Assembly (NCBI GenBank): GCA_023386955.1
Contig: JAEWIS010000031.1
Location: 248,001 to 312,000 of the forward strand
Origin: Bacillota bacterium
GTDB lineage: Bacteria > Bacillota > Bacilli > Paenibacillales > NBRC-103111
DNA: 64,000 nucleotides
Direction: 5' to 3'
A program made the position numbers and the translations under genes. The notes beneath the pieces are model-generated. The model did not search any database. It worked only from the letters and a program-made list of their open reading frames with translations, and was not told the DNA's origin. Of the stretch, positions 8,173-15,728 are shown piece after piece; the stretch's first letter is position 1, and every line of letters starts with the position of its first letter.

Positions 8173-8870
8173 GGGGTGACCCCCTCCGGTCCCTTCAGCA
8201 GATCCTTATTGGGCAGCTGCAAAATTTGGCCGGGAAAGAGTTTTTCTACTGCCGCATCGGTCAGATTGTTCAGCCTCTTAATTTCGGCATGATAATCCGG
8301 CTTTCCGTATACCCTCTGGCTGATGTTGGACAGTGTTTCCTTCTCTTCCGTCACCGCATAAAAGGGCTGGAAGCTCCGGTCAATAGCGCGGGGCGGCTCC
8401 AACTGCTGCACCTGGCCGTCCGTCACCGTTGCCCTGCGGGCCGCATAAAAGCGGTACTCCTTGAGGCTCAGGCTGATTTGGATATCCCCGCTTTCGCCAG
8501 CTGTTTCGGACCAATCGAAGCTTTCGATGGACGCCGGTGTATTGATCTGCAGGCTCGGACCGGTGTAGACGAAGCGAATGGGATGCCGGGTCTGCCGCCA
8601 TTTTTCGATGAGTTCCACGTAATACCGGGGTTCGTAATAATAACGGGCGGTAATAAAGGGGTACTGGTTCCCCGCAGCAGGCAAAATCGCCTCAAAAAAA
8701 TACTCCGCCAATCCGGGGGACTTGATGACATTAATCTGGCCAAGGCCATAGACCTCATAACCGGAGCCTTCCCCTTGTTGGCTAACCTCGATTTTGCCGG
8801 GAAGGACAGGAAGCTCCAACACCTCCTCCTGATTATTAAACGACAGCCATAACCCGTAGGAAAAACTCAT
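8169..8870 (-). CDS. xkdP: XkdP-like LysM tail protein
   Basis: A 233-residue protein. The first 150 residues are the tail-assembly part (LWLSFNNQEEVLELPVLPGK...), with a W-R-Q-T-R-x-P-I-R-F segment conserved in XkdP. The C-terminal 60 residues form a LysM module (YAVTEEKETLSNISQRVYGK ... LFPGQILQLP), a peptidoglycan- or glycan-binding fold also used as a structural piece in contractile tails. It overlaps the tape measure gene and xkdQ by four bases each. Confidence 0.87.
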   Translation of the reverse strand: MSFSYGLWLSFNNQEEVLELPVLPGKIEVSQQGEGSGYEVYGLGQINVIKSPGLAEYFFEAILPAAGNQYPFITARYYYEPRYYVELIEKWRQTRHPIRFVYTGPSLQINTPASIESFDWSETAGESGDIQISLSLKEYRFYAARRATVTDGQVQQLEPPRAIDRSFQPFYAVTEEKETLSNISQRVYGKPDYHAEIKRLNNLTDAAVEKLFPGQILQLPNKDLLKGPEGVTP

Positions 8871-11338
8871 GTCCCATACACCCCCTGGGCGCTGCTGACA
8901 ATCTGCTCCGTAAGCACCTGCTCAATGCGGGCCACGATGCTGTTAATGTCCGACTCCTGACGGATATCCCCCGTCTGCACATTCACACTGGGCGTCATCT
9001 GCACAAAGTTCTGGATATTCTTCATCTCCGCCAGCTCCCGCATAGTCGCCAGATCCTCCCCGCTCACCTCGACGGTGTCGTTGATGGAGCCGACTTCCCC
9101 CACCTTTTTGATGTTATCGATTGGGGGAATAGCATCGTCATACTTGGAATCCATTTTGAAGGGATTCTTCATGGAGCTCAACCCGTCCATAAGCTTTTCG
9201 CCTTTATTGAAGCCATTGTCGAATGCGTCAGCAAGATTTTCGAACTGCATTTTTTCGTTTGAAAGATCGACTACATCTTTTGTAGTTGTTGGCTTTAGCT
9301 CTTCCAGCCATTTATCTACTTCCACTTCAGGAATCAATGGGACCTTTATTCCAATTTTCTCCGCCGCTTTAAGTAATACATTTAATTTATCTACTATCCC
9401 ATTAATCACACTTCCAAAGAAACCGGCAACATTCTGAGCTAAATCATAAACTAGCTTTTTAATGGCATACACAGGGTCTTTAAATACATTCAAAAGGAAT
9501 TCCTTAAGAGAAATAAGGATGTTCCAAAAATAAGCAACACTATTCTTTATATAAGCAAAGAATGTATAAAATACACCCGTTATAAACCCGACAATCTGGC
9601 CAGCAGATACTCCTAACTTTATAAGAATAAAAAGCAAGAGTGCTATGGCACCGATGATGAGAAAAATGGGTAGATTGGCCATGAACCATGCCCCAGCTTG
9701 GGTTAATATCGGCGGAATCATTGCGAACAAAGGAGGAAGTACGTTCCATAAAGCAACAACCAGTCCACTGGCTATTAAGCCTGCTATAAGGGGAAGATTA
9801 GCACCCAAAAATCCAAGTACCCCCATAAAGCCCTCTGCAAGCCATGAAACCAACGTTACGATGACATAAAGTCCTTTACCGAAGAACGTAAAGAAAGGAG
9901 TGAATTTACCGGAATCAAAAGCCTCCGTAATCATAGAAATCAAGGGCCCAAAAGCCTCCAACCCCATTTGACCAACTAAGCCCAAACTAAATTGGAAGCT
10001 GTTCACAGCTTTTTCCCACTGGGCCGCCGGAGATTTCATCATACCTTCGAATGCCTGCTCCGTCATATTCCGTTTGTTCAGCAGTTCATCCATGCCCTTA
10101 ATAAATCCATTGATATCTCCTGCCTTACCTGCTTTGAGTGCTGCGCTTGCTTCCACAGAGGATTCACCCATGCCGAAGTCATCAACCATGGAGGAGGACT
10201 CCCCTTTAAAAAGATCCATCATGGAAGAAGCTGCACCATCCAGGCCCTTTTCGGGATTCATCTGTGCCAACCGCATAGCCAGCTTGTTCATTTCGGTCAA
10301 CTTGCCTGGGTCCAATGTGGCTGAGGTAAAGGACATCGCGCTGGATAAGGCATCCTGAGGCTTTTGCCCATATTGGAGAGCCTGTTTGGCCACCTGGTCA
10401 TAGATGGCACCACCCAGTTGAGCATTACCGGCACGGGCAATAAAGGCACCTTTGGTTTGCTGCTGCTTCATACCCGCACCCATAGTAGAGGATATAACGG
10501 ACTTGGCATTGTCCAGATTCATGAATCCGGGAACTTTAAGTTGGTTTGTGCTATTCTTTTTCCATGAATCCTTAATACTATTTTTTAAATTTTTGGGGCT
10601 TAGCTTGCTAATTCCATTTTTTAAGGCGCCCATAATTTTAGATGATACAGTGTCGAACGCTCCTCTAAAATTAAGCTTATTGAACGTTTTCTTTAAATAG
10701 CCAAAAATCTTAGACTGCAAGTCTGTGGCTTTGGGTGCTTCAAGCAGTAATAGTACCTCTGGAGCTTCTAGCAGTAATGGCTTCGGTGGTTCTTCAAGAA
10801 GCAATCGTGTTTCCACTACTTCATTGACAATAACACGGGAGTAGACCTCTTGTTGGTTGTCACCATCAAACCGTCTCAACCACGCTAGCTCATCTATGAT
10901 TACAAATTGAATAAATACAAAGAGTAGGTTATTAGGCCACAATACTCTCGGAACAAAAGGTACAACCAACCGACACATTACATCAAGGCTTAAATTCATT
11001 AAAAGACTCAAATCAGCTTGGAGACGTAAAACGACTTCCGGTAGTTTCAGTTTCTTCAAATCGCCGGTCATTTTGAGCTTTAGTAGTTTATCCGGTACTT
11101 CGAGCTTCTTCATTTCCCCGGTTGTTTTAAGCTTCAACAATTCTTCGGGTACTTTCAACTCGGTCAACTCACCAGTCAATTTGAGCTGAAGGAACCCGTC
11201 TGGCACCTTCAACTCAGTTAACTGCCCGGTTAGTTTAAGCTTGGATAGCCGATTCATTGCTTTGGCTACTTGATCAAACCGTTTGGTCAGTTTCTCAAAC
11301 ATCTTGACGGCCTTGGCTGTGGTATTCAGGACATTCAC
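8867..11338 (-). CDS. xkdO: Tape measure protein (XkdO-like)
   Basis: An 823-residue protein in the tape-measure position after the frameshifted chaperone. The N-terminus carries four to five tandem units of about 18 residues with the pattern LKLTGxLTELKVPxELLx (roughly residues 33-108), an unusual feature. A helical middle follows (MNLDNAKSVISSTMGAGMKQ, then LNKLAMRLAQMNPEKGLDGA), then several membrane-like segments (residues about 480-620, typical of tape measures), and the protein ends with EQIVSSAQGVYGT. The length would suit a short contractile tail. The start is uncertain: GTG 11338 has GAAAGG only two bases upstream, whereas the in-frame ATG at 11302 has AAGG at eight bases. The region around residues 120-210 (MCRLVVPFVPRVLWPNNLLF) is oddly hydrophobic and lower in GC. 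Confidence 0.8.
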   Translation of the reverse strand: MNVLNTTAKAVKMFEKLTKRFDQVAKAMNRLSKLKLTGQLTELKVPDGFLQLKLTGELTELKVPEELLKLKTTGEMKKLEVPDKLLKLKMTGDLKKLKLPEVVLRLQADLSLLMNLSLDVMCRLVVPFVPRVLWPNNLLFVFIQFVIIDELAWLRRFDGDNQQEVYSRVIVNEVVETRLLLEEPPKPLLLEAPEVLLLLEAPKATDLQSKIFGYLKKTFNKLNFRGAFDTVSSKIMGALKNGISKLSPKNLKNSIKDSWKKNSTNQLKVPGFMNLDNAKSVISSTMGAGMKQQQTKGAFIARAGNAQLGGAIYDQVAKQALQYGQKPQDALSSAMSFTSATLDPGKLTEMNKLAMRLAQMNPEKGLDGAASSMMDLFKGESSSMVDDFGMGESSVEASAALKAGKAGDINGFIKGMDELLNKRNMTEQAFEGMMKSPAAQWEKAVNSFQFSLGLVGQMGLEAFGPLISMITEAFDSGKFTPFFTFFGKGLYVIVTLVSWLAEGFMGVLGFLGANLPLIAGLIASGLVVALWNVLPPLFAMIPPILTQAGAWFMANLPIFLIIGAIALLLFILIKLGVSAGQIVGFITGVFYTFFAYIKNSVAYFWNILISLKEFLLNVFKDPVYAIKKLVYDLAQNVAGFFGSVINGIVDKLNVLLKAAEKIGIKVPLIPEVEVDKWLEELKPTTTKDVVDLSNEKMQFENLADAFDNGFNKGEKLMDGLSSMKNPFKMDSKYDDAIPPIDNIKKVGEVGSINDTVEVSGEDLATMRELAEMKNIQNFVQMTPSVNVQTGDIRQESDINSIVARIEQVLTEQIVSSAQGVYGT

Positions 11339-11356
11339 CGCCTTTCTTCAGAAAAT

Positions 11357-11387
11357 CAAAGACACTCCCGCGATGGAAGTGTCTTTG
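11357..11387 (-). terminator. Hairpin between tail chaperone and tape measure genes
   Basis: A perfect 10-bp inverted repeat (CAAAGACACT at 11357-11366 and AGTGTCTTTG at 11378-11387, 11-base loop) lies immediately after the stop of the -1 frame product. On the minus strand it is followed by ATTTTC, a weak U-run. It may be a partial terminator or a stability element that lowers tape measure expression relative to tube and sheath. Confidence 0.5.
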
Positions 11388-11389
11388 GG

Positions 11390-11572
11390 TTATTTTCTCT
11401 TCATCCGCGCCGCTTCCTTCTTCTCCTGCTTGACGCGGATGTCGATCATGGCGTAGATGGCGGCTCGCTCCCGCCGGGACATGGCCATAAGCTCATGGGG
11501 CAGGATGCGCAGCTTGTGGAGGGCATAATAGGCGTAGTTGGTTTCGCCATCGCCCTCCTCGATCAGTTTTTT
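11390..11572 (-). CDS. -1 frameshift extension of the tail assembly chaperone (G-T type)
   Basis: The upstream gene ends GTA AAA AAC TGA on the minus strand, which contains the slippery heptamer A AAA AAC (11566-11572). Slipping back one base bypasses the stop at 11563-11565 and continues CTG ATC GAG GAG GGC GAT for 58 further codons to TAA at 11390-11392, giving a tail with ETNYAYYALHKLRILPHELM then SRRERAAIYAMIDIRVKQEK. In lambda, SPP1 and PBSX-like tails the gene just before the tape measure makes two chaperones by exactly this kind of programmed slip. The slip rate cannot be read from the sequence. Confidence 0.82.
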   Translation of the reverse strand, partial: KKLIEEGDGETNYAYYALHKLRILPHELMAMSRRERAAIYAMIDIRVKQEKKEAARMKRK

Positions 11573-11985
11573 ACTTCTTCCACCAATTCGTTCATGTCGG
11601 CGTCAAAGCCGTTCAGCTCCTGAACCTTCTGCACCAGATTGGCATATTCGCCGGGAAGCAGCATCTTGTGCAGCAGGGCCTCCGCCCCCATCACCCCATA
11701 AGATTTTTGGAGCTCGGCATTCTTCAAATCCGGGAAGGTGACACTGGCGGTGACCAGCTTGGCCAGATATTCGGCAGAGTCCGTCTCCATGGAATATTGG
11801 CCGTTTCTCCCCTTCACCCGGCGGGTGGCAGCCTTGCGGATGGACTCATTCTCCTCCTCGGTCATGCTGCTGACCACCCATGGAATGGGCTTGCCGCTTT
11901 TGTTCAGAAACCGTGGGGATACCACGATCTCTTCGGTCACAGAAGCAGTAACATTCTGGGCATAAAATGCGCTCAAATCACTCAT
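11563..11985 (-). CDS. xkdN: XkdN-like tail assembly chaperone
   Basis: A 140-residue protein (MSDLSAFYAQNVTASVTEEI...) of the XkdN/phage tail-assembly-chaperone type. FLNKSGKPIPWVVSSMTEEE near residue 27, Y.A.LVTASVTFPDLKNAELQ near residue 75 and a final ELNGFDADMNELVEEVKN are the recognisable parts. It sits between the tail tube gene and the tape measure, the conserved place for these chaperones, and ends on a slippery heptamer that extends it in the -1 frame. The chaperones coat the tape measure during tail tube polymerisation and are not in the finished particle. Confidence 0.85.
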   Translation of the reverse strand: MSDLSAFYAQNVTASVTEEIVVSPRFLNKSGKPIPWVVSSMTEEENESIRKAATRRVKGRNGQYSMETDSAEYLAKLVTASVTFPDLKNAELQKSYGVMGAEALLHKMLLPGEYANLVQKVQELNGFDADMNELVEEVKN

Positions 11986-11999
11986 TCAATTATTCCTCC

Positions 12000-12470
12000 T
12001 TAATTTCCGCCTGTAAGCTTACTGAAATGTTGCGAGATTTCATAATCGTTGAAGGTGAACGGCATTTCCTCTTCCATCATATCGTCGCTGCCTGCATCGA
12101 ATTGGGCGGCGCTGATGCTGTCCAGGTTACATCCCTTCAAAACCGTGGTTTGGCTGCCGGCAGAAGAATCGGGCTGCGCATTGACCACCATCAGGTCGAA
12201 CCAGAAGTCCTTGCCGGTCTTCACATATTCCCGCATGAGCTGGCGGAATCTGCTGGTTACATAGTAAACGGTGAGGGTGCCGGAGCCGGACCAGCCGGCG
12301 GAGCGTTTGGGGGTATTGGTTTTGCCGAGAACAGGCACGTCCACCTTGTTCTTTTCAATGGTAGCCTCCAGGCTTTTGGCGTAGAACAGTTCCTCCTGCT
12401 GGCCGTCAATGGTGATGAAGGCTTTGGCTTGTTTGCCGCTGATGGCATCGGTTTCTTTAAAATAAGCCAT
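12000..12470 (-). CDS. xkdM: Phage tail tube protein (XkdM-like)
   Basis: A 156-residue protein starting MAYFKETDAISGKQAKAFIT. The pattern ISGK.G.A...IDG...E..YAK.LEA..EKNK..V..LG....... .G..GSGTLT.YYVTS.FR is that of the PBSX tail tube (core) protein XkdM. It forms the inner tube of the contractile tail. It lies 20 bases after the sheath gene with a good ribosome binding site, as expected for two proteins needed in large amounts. Confidence 0.9.
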   Translation of the reverse strand: MAYFKETDAISGKQAKAFITIDGQQEELFYAKSLEATIEKNKVDVPVLGKTNTPKRSAGWSGSGTLTVYYVTSRFRQLMREYVKTGKDFWFDLMVVNAQPDSSAGSQTTVLKGCNLDSISAAQFDAGSDDMMEEEMPFTFNDYEISQHFSKLTGGN

Positions 12471-12490
12471 ATGGTCTCATTCCTTTCGAA

Positions 12491-13807
12491 TTAGGATACA
12501 GTAATGGTGAGATAGAGTTTTTCCATGCTGTCCACCGGCTGCACATACAGCTCGGAGACAACAGCGTCCAGGTCGGCGCCTTCGCTGACGGTCAGGTCCT
12601 TTTGGGCATCGAAATTCTGGATGGCTTCGATACCCTGCAGGGTTTCCAAATAGGTGGAATACTCGTTCTTCAGCAGATTGCGGCCGTCCGCATTGTTGCT
12701 GATCTTCCCGGTGTAGAAGTCGGCGAAAATCTGCCGGAAGTCGTTGTTGATGCCGTCCAGTACACGGAGCACCCGGTTTTTGGCAAAGGCCTTGCCCTTC
12801 TCCGGACTAAAGGTATGCAGGGTGTTAATGTCCTGCTCCACGACAGCCTTGCCGCCGGAGCCTGTAAACACCAGCTCGCCTGCCTGCAGCGCCGCAATAA
12901 TCTGGCTGTTGGTATATTTGGGCGTCACATCCACCGCATCATCATAAGCCGCGTAAGTCAGGGACTGGTTCATTTGTGCCCCGGCTGTTGCGCCGGCTAC
13001 CCATGCCACAGCCTGGGCGGCGGTCAGCACAGTGCGGTCGGTGAGGATAACGCCGTTTTTGACGGAAATAACTCCTTCATAGTCGGCCGCCGGGTAATTT
13101 TCCACCACCACCTGAATCTTCTTGCCCTCGTCCTCGCGGAGACGTTTGACGAAGGAGACGAATACCGCCTTGGTGGCCGCATCCGTAGCAGGCAGACCAA
13201 TGGTGTTCACCTCCAGCACCTCAATGGCGCTGAGATAATCCAGATATTCCTGGGCGGTGACGGTGCCGTTGGCGCCGCCGATCAGGGGAGCGCCGGCAGT
13301 AGCTGCCAAGGCGCCGGTGCCTGTCCAGACCACCCAATCGTTGGCCTTCAGCGCACCGATGTTGGCTACGGTTTGCTTGTCCATTTCCACTCCTGCCAAC
13401 AGGGTGGTGACATCGAACAGGGTGGCATTATCCACGTTCACTGCAATGCGCACAGTAAGGTCATTGCCCCGGACACCGCCATACTTGGCTGTTGCAGTCA
13501 GGTTGCCGCTTACCACGGAGGCTTTGGTGCCGGTGTTCAAGCGGTACAGCAGCAGGGTTTTGGCCCGCTTCAGGGATTCCCTTACGAGCAGCAGGGACGG
13601 GTCCGAAAGGGGATACCCCAGCTTCACGCTGACATCCTCACCGGCTTCCACACTAATGACCTGCTTGGCGGGTCCCCAGGACAGGATCAGGGGCAGACTG
13701 ACAATGCCGCGGTCTCCGGCAGCCCCCAAAGCCTGGGCCGCGCTTTTGATATTGATATATGCACCGGGGCGCACCTTATTTTGGGTTGTCCATGTTCCTC
13801 CAGCCAT
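12491..13807 (-). CDS. xkdK: Contractile tail sheath protein (XkdK-like)
   Basis: A 438-residue sheath protein. The N-terminal MAGGTWTTQNKVRPGAYINI is diagnostic of XkdK. YPLSDPSLLLVRESLKRAKT near residue 70, GGVRGNDLTVRI near residue 112, and the C-terminal sheath domain with KGKAFAKNRVLRVLDGINND, F...YTGKISNN and AVSELYVQPVDSMEKLYLTI are all typical. Length matches PBSX XkdK (about 466). The protein forms the contracting outer sheath. The 491-codon frame on the opposite strand (12602-14077) is antisense noise. Confidence 0.93.
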   Translation of the reverse strand: MAGGTWTTQNKVRPGAYINIKSAAQALGAAGDRGIVSLPLILSWGPAKQVISVEAGEDVSVKLGYPLSDPSLLLVRESLKRAKTLLLYRLNTGTKASVVSGNLTATAKYGGVRGNDLTVRIAVNVDNATLFDVTTLLAGVEMDKQTVANIGALKANDWVVWTGTGALAATAGAPLIGGANGTVTAQEYLDYLSAIEVLEVNTIGLPATDAATKAVFVSFVKRLREDEGKKIQVVVENYPAADYEGVISVKNGVILTDRTVLTAAQAVAWVAGATAGAQMNQSLTYAAYDDAVDVTPKYTNSQIIAALQAGELVFTGSGGKAVVEQDINTLHTFSPEKGKAFAKNRVLRVLDGINNDFRQIFADFYTGKISNNADGRNLLKNEYSTYLETLQGIEAIQNFDAQKDLTVSEGADLDAVVSELYVQPVDSMEKLYLTITVS

Positions 13808-13993
13808 CTATTCCACTCTCCTCTTCACATATTCCTCAATCTCGGCTCTGGCTTGAGCCAGCGTATACTCCTGCCCATCGGCCAGAAGCGCCTGCAGCAC
13901 ATCCTTCTCCAGGGCGGTAAAACCCTTGGACGACAAAATCTGCTCCTTGCCGAAGGCCAGCGTCTCACTCTGTGTTTTGGCTTCCTTGCTCAT
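13808..13993 (-). CDS. Small tail protein upstream of the sheath (XkdJ position)
   Basis: A 61-residue charged helical protein, MSKEAKTQSETLAFGKEQIL... ending EEYVKRRVE. Its stop is immediately followed by the start of the sheath gene, and its start overlaps the upstream terminator gene by four bases. Small proteins with ...FTKEQ...S.KF....D.L.A.L.....YT..E....I..F.K..V occur at this point in PBSX-like loci. Function unknown. Confidence 0.7.
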   Translation of the reverse strand: MSKEAKTQSETLAFGKEQILSSKGFTALEKDVLQALLADGQEYTLAQARAEIEEYVKRRVE

Positions 13994-14418
13994 TTGATCC
14001 CCTCCATATGGTCCAGCTTCTGCATCACCGGGTCCTCCGGGATTTGCAGTGCGGCCACAAATTGGTACGTTACGTAAAAAAACAGTGTGCCCTCCGCAAG
14101 CTCAAAGCGTATGTCCCGCCCCGCGACAGGTCTTCCGGACAGGCTTATCTGGTACAGCTCCAGTGCCAGCTGCTCGGCTATGGCGTACATGTCTGCGTTT
14201 GGTGAGCTGCCGCTTGGTTTGTACCGGACGGCAACGGAAATGCCGCGTCGAAACCGCCGTCCCATTTCCTGCGTATGGGTTCCCCCCGGTAAAGTGACGT
14301 ACAAGTGGGGCGGACTTTCCGGCTGCTCCGGCTCCTCTCCCGTCACCGGAATCTCCGAAAAAACAGCCTGGAGGGTTTGCATCACTGCGTTGCGCACATC
14401 CAAAAATGTACCCTGCAT
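13990..14418 (-). CDS. Phage tail terminator family protein (DUF6838-like)
   Basis: A 142-residue protein from ATG 14418 (AGGAAG eight bases upstream; ATG 14424 and GTG 14427 are in-frame alternatives). The pattern FLDVRNAVMQTLQAVFSEIP, a short proline-rich stretch, GRRFRRGISVAVRYKP and LEGTLFFYVTYQF resembles the phage tail terminator/minor capsid family found before the sheath in contractile tails. In PBSX this position is XkdI/XkdH. A tail terminator caps the tube and meets the neck when a head exists. Confidence 0.68.
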   Translation of the reverse strand: MQGTFLDVRNAVMQTLQAVFSEIPVTGEEPEQPESPPHLYVTLPGGTHTQEMGRRFRRGISVAVRYKPSGSSPNADMYAIAEQLALELYQISLSGRPVAGRDIRFELAEGTLFFYVTYQFVAALQIPEDPVMQKLDHMEGIK

Positions 14419-14779
14419 CCTCATCACTTCCTGCTATCTGGTTCAAGCTGTGCCCCGCGCCAGGGGTAGGGATGGTTCCCGTCTCCTGACCACCGGTCCG
14501 CAGCAGCAGGATCCGGTTATCTGCCTCCAGCGTTCCAAGCCGCTGTCGCAGTATCAGATTGTCCGTCTGCAGTTCTTCAAGCTGTTGCATCAGCGTTTGT
14601 TGGCATCTGGTTATATGGTCCAGGCCGGTTTTCAGTTGTTTTTTCGCTTGCGCCAGCTTGTTGTACTGCAGCTTCGGCACAAAATACTGCGGCAGCGCCT
14701 TGCCCGCCTTGCCGATGACCGCATCCGCTTGGATGTCGTTCAAGCCTTGCTCTTCCAATAAAACACGAAGCCATTTCAT
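14102..14779 (-). pseudogene. Remnant of GP20-like capsid scaffold gene
   Basis: From ATG 14779 (GGAGG 11 bases upstream, overlapping the preceding stop as ATGA) the frame reads MKWLRVLLEEQGLNDIQADA... ALPQYFVPKLQYNKLAQAKK followed by a long coiled coil, matching the N-terminal two thirds of phage GP20-type minor structural/scaffolding proteins (WL...L.EQGL...Q......GK.LP..FVPK..YN...E.KKQL). After about residue 100 the frame runs into the tail terminator gene in another phase and the sequence becomes meaningless (SDEDAGYIFGCAQRSDANPP). The gene has therefore lost its 3' end, most simply by a deletion that also removed the capsid genes. Confidence 0.65.
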
Positions 14780-14892
14780 ACCTGCTTCAGCCTCCATAGA
14801 TGGTTATAGCTGCTCTCCAGCTGCGGGAGCGGGCCGTGATGCTCCGGCCAACGAGTGTGGGCGTCAAGGTTAAGGAAGTATCTGTCCCTTGA
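14776..14892 (-). pseudogene. Fragment of an unidentified upstream phage gene
   Basis: A minus-strand frame of 38 codons ends at 14776-14778 with an ATGA overlap onto the GP20-like fragment and reads RYFLNLDAHTRWPEHHGPLP then QLESSYNHLWRLKQV. The coupled stop/start and the protein-like composition suggest the true C-terminus of a structural gene whose beginning is gone; a stop at 14893-14895 closes the frame and no start is visible. A 14-codon frame just upstream (MNENGKVIKGQILP) might be part of the same gene separated by a frameshift. Family not recognised. Confidence 0.4.
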
Positions 14893-14967
14893 TCACCTTG
14901 CCATTTTCATTCATTTCTTCTAATCTCTGGCATGATATAACTATAACACCGATTTTTTTCCCGTGGA

Positions 14968-15354
14968 CTACAACATGCATTTCTGCTGGGCCACCTCGTA
15001 CAAAAAACGTCTCCGCCAACGTCGGTACGTCTCCGGACTGGCATCCATAGGACAGGTTTCATCCATGGTAATGGCCATCACTCCCTTCCGGTATTCCGCC
15101 GGAATGGCCGCCAGGGCCTGCTCAATGGCATCGCAGCGCTGCTGCAGCGCCTCCCGGCGGATGGCCTTGTTCACCGTGGAATCGCTGATCCCCGAACCGC
15201 GGGGCATGCCATCCGGCGCACCGGGAGAAGAATGGAGAATATCCCGCATCTCCTCCTTCAAGCGGTCATAGTCGCGCACGGCATACAAACATTGCATATA
15301 TACATTATGAGGCAGCTGGTAGGGGTTCTTTTTCTTGGGCTGGTAGTTGCGCAT
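14968..15354 (-). CDS. Phage late-gene regulator (ArpU/RinA/Xpf-like)
   Basis: A 128-residue basic protein, MRNYQPKKKNPYQLPHNVYM..., behind AAAGGAG. The layout (Y.LP...Y...L..VRDYDRLK.E..., then ..GSGISDSTVNKAIRREAL, a helix with I..AL..IP.EYR.G.., and P.D.SPETYRRWRRRFLYEV at the end) is that of the ArpU/RinA-like late transcription activators, whose C-terminus is sigma-70 region-4-like. In PBSX the equivalent xpf gene opens the late operon. Here it is the first gene of the tail operon and immediately precedes the eroded head region, so it is the likely activator of the tail genes. Confidence 0.7.
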   Translation of the reverse strand: MRNYQPKKKNPYQLPHNVYMQCLYAVRDYDRLKEEMRDILHSSPGAPDGMPRGSGISDSTVNKAIRREALQQRCDAIEQALAAIPAEYRKGVMAITMDETCPMDASPETYRRWRRRFLYEVAQQKCML

Positions 15355-15401
15355 TACGAATCTCTCCTTTGTTCGGGTGTAAAAGGTAACGAAAGCATTT
15401 T

Positions 15402-15419
15402 GGTTTCATATATGAAACC
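15402..15419. promoter_or_regulatory. Repressor operator O1
   Basis: A perfect 18-bp palindrome, GGTTTCATATATGAAACC, 48 bases upstream of the late-regulator start codon. It shares the GGTTTC-N6-GAAACC pattern with two more sites in the same intergenic region. It is the expected place for the XRE repressor to block the tail operon promoter. Confidence 0.75.
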
Positions 15420-15426
15420 TTATTAC

Positions 15427-15449
15427 AAAAAAATGCGCCTCTACAGGCG
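15427..15449 (-). terminator. Terminator facing the tail operon
   Basis: On the minus strand CGCCT-GTAG-AGGCG (15436-15449) is followed by CA and a run of seven T (15427-15433). The short but GC-rich stem with its U-tract looks Rho-independent. It lies upstream of O1 and would stop transcripts coming from the divergent region before they enter the late operon, or act as an attenuator in a leader. Confidence 0.6.
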
Positions 15450-15549
15450 ATTGACCAACATTCTACTCAACACTTTATGCAACACTTTTGCATGGCAATA
15501 GCTCCATGAAAGGAAAAGCTTGTCCATTCTTATGATTAGACATATTGGC

Positions 15550-15567
15550 GGTTTCATTTTAGAAACT
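15550..15567. promoter_or_regulatory. Repressor operator O2
   Basis: GGTTTCATTTTAGAAACT, 17 of 18 positions matching the GGTTTC-N6-GAAACC pattern of O1. It lies in the middle of the 375-base divergent region. Confidence 0.65.
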
Positions 15568-15623
15568 CATACTCCCATTTTACGCCCAGAGGGTTTCTTT
15601 GTCAATAACTTTACCGGCTTTAC

Positions 15624-15654
15624 GGTTGCGAATTTGAAACCATTATTGTATAGT
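15624..15654 (+). promoter_or_regulatory. Repressor promoter overlapped by operator O3
   Basis: TTGCGA (15626-15631), 17 bases, TATAGT (15649-15654) form a sigma-A promoter directed at the repressor gene. The -35 box lies inside the third operator, GGTTGCGAATTTGAAACC (15624-15641), which differs from the consensus at one arm position. Binding there would give negative autoregulation. Confidence 0.65.
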
Positions 15655-15728
15655 TTTGGAGTATAGGGATAGTCTGTCCGCAACCCGCGGCGCTATAGCC
15701 TGAGGCTGGAAGAGTGAGGGAGAGTACA

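Noticed and set aside
12602..14077. 491-codon open frame on the plus strand
   Set aside because: Antisense to the tail sheath gene; repetitive Gly/His/Gln composition without a domain, explained by codon bias of the real gene.
15465..15490. Direct repeat CAACACTTT in the divergent phage region
   Set aside because: Two short copies, no palindrome and no match to the operator pattern.
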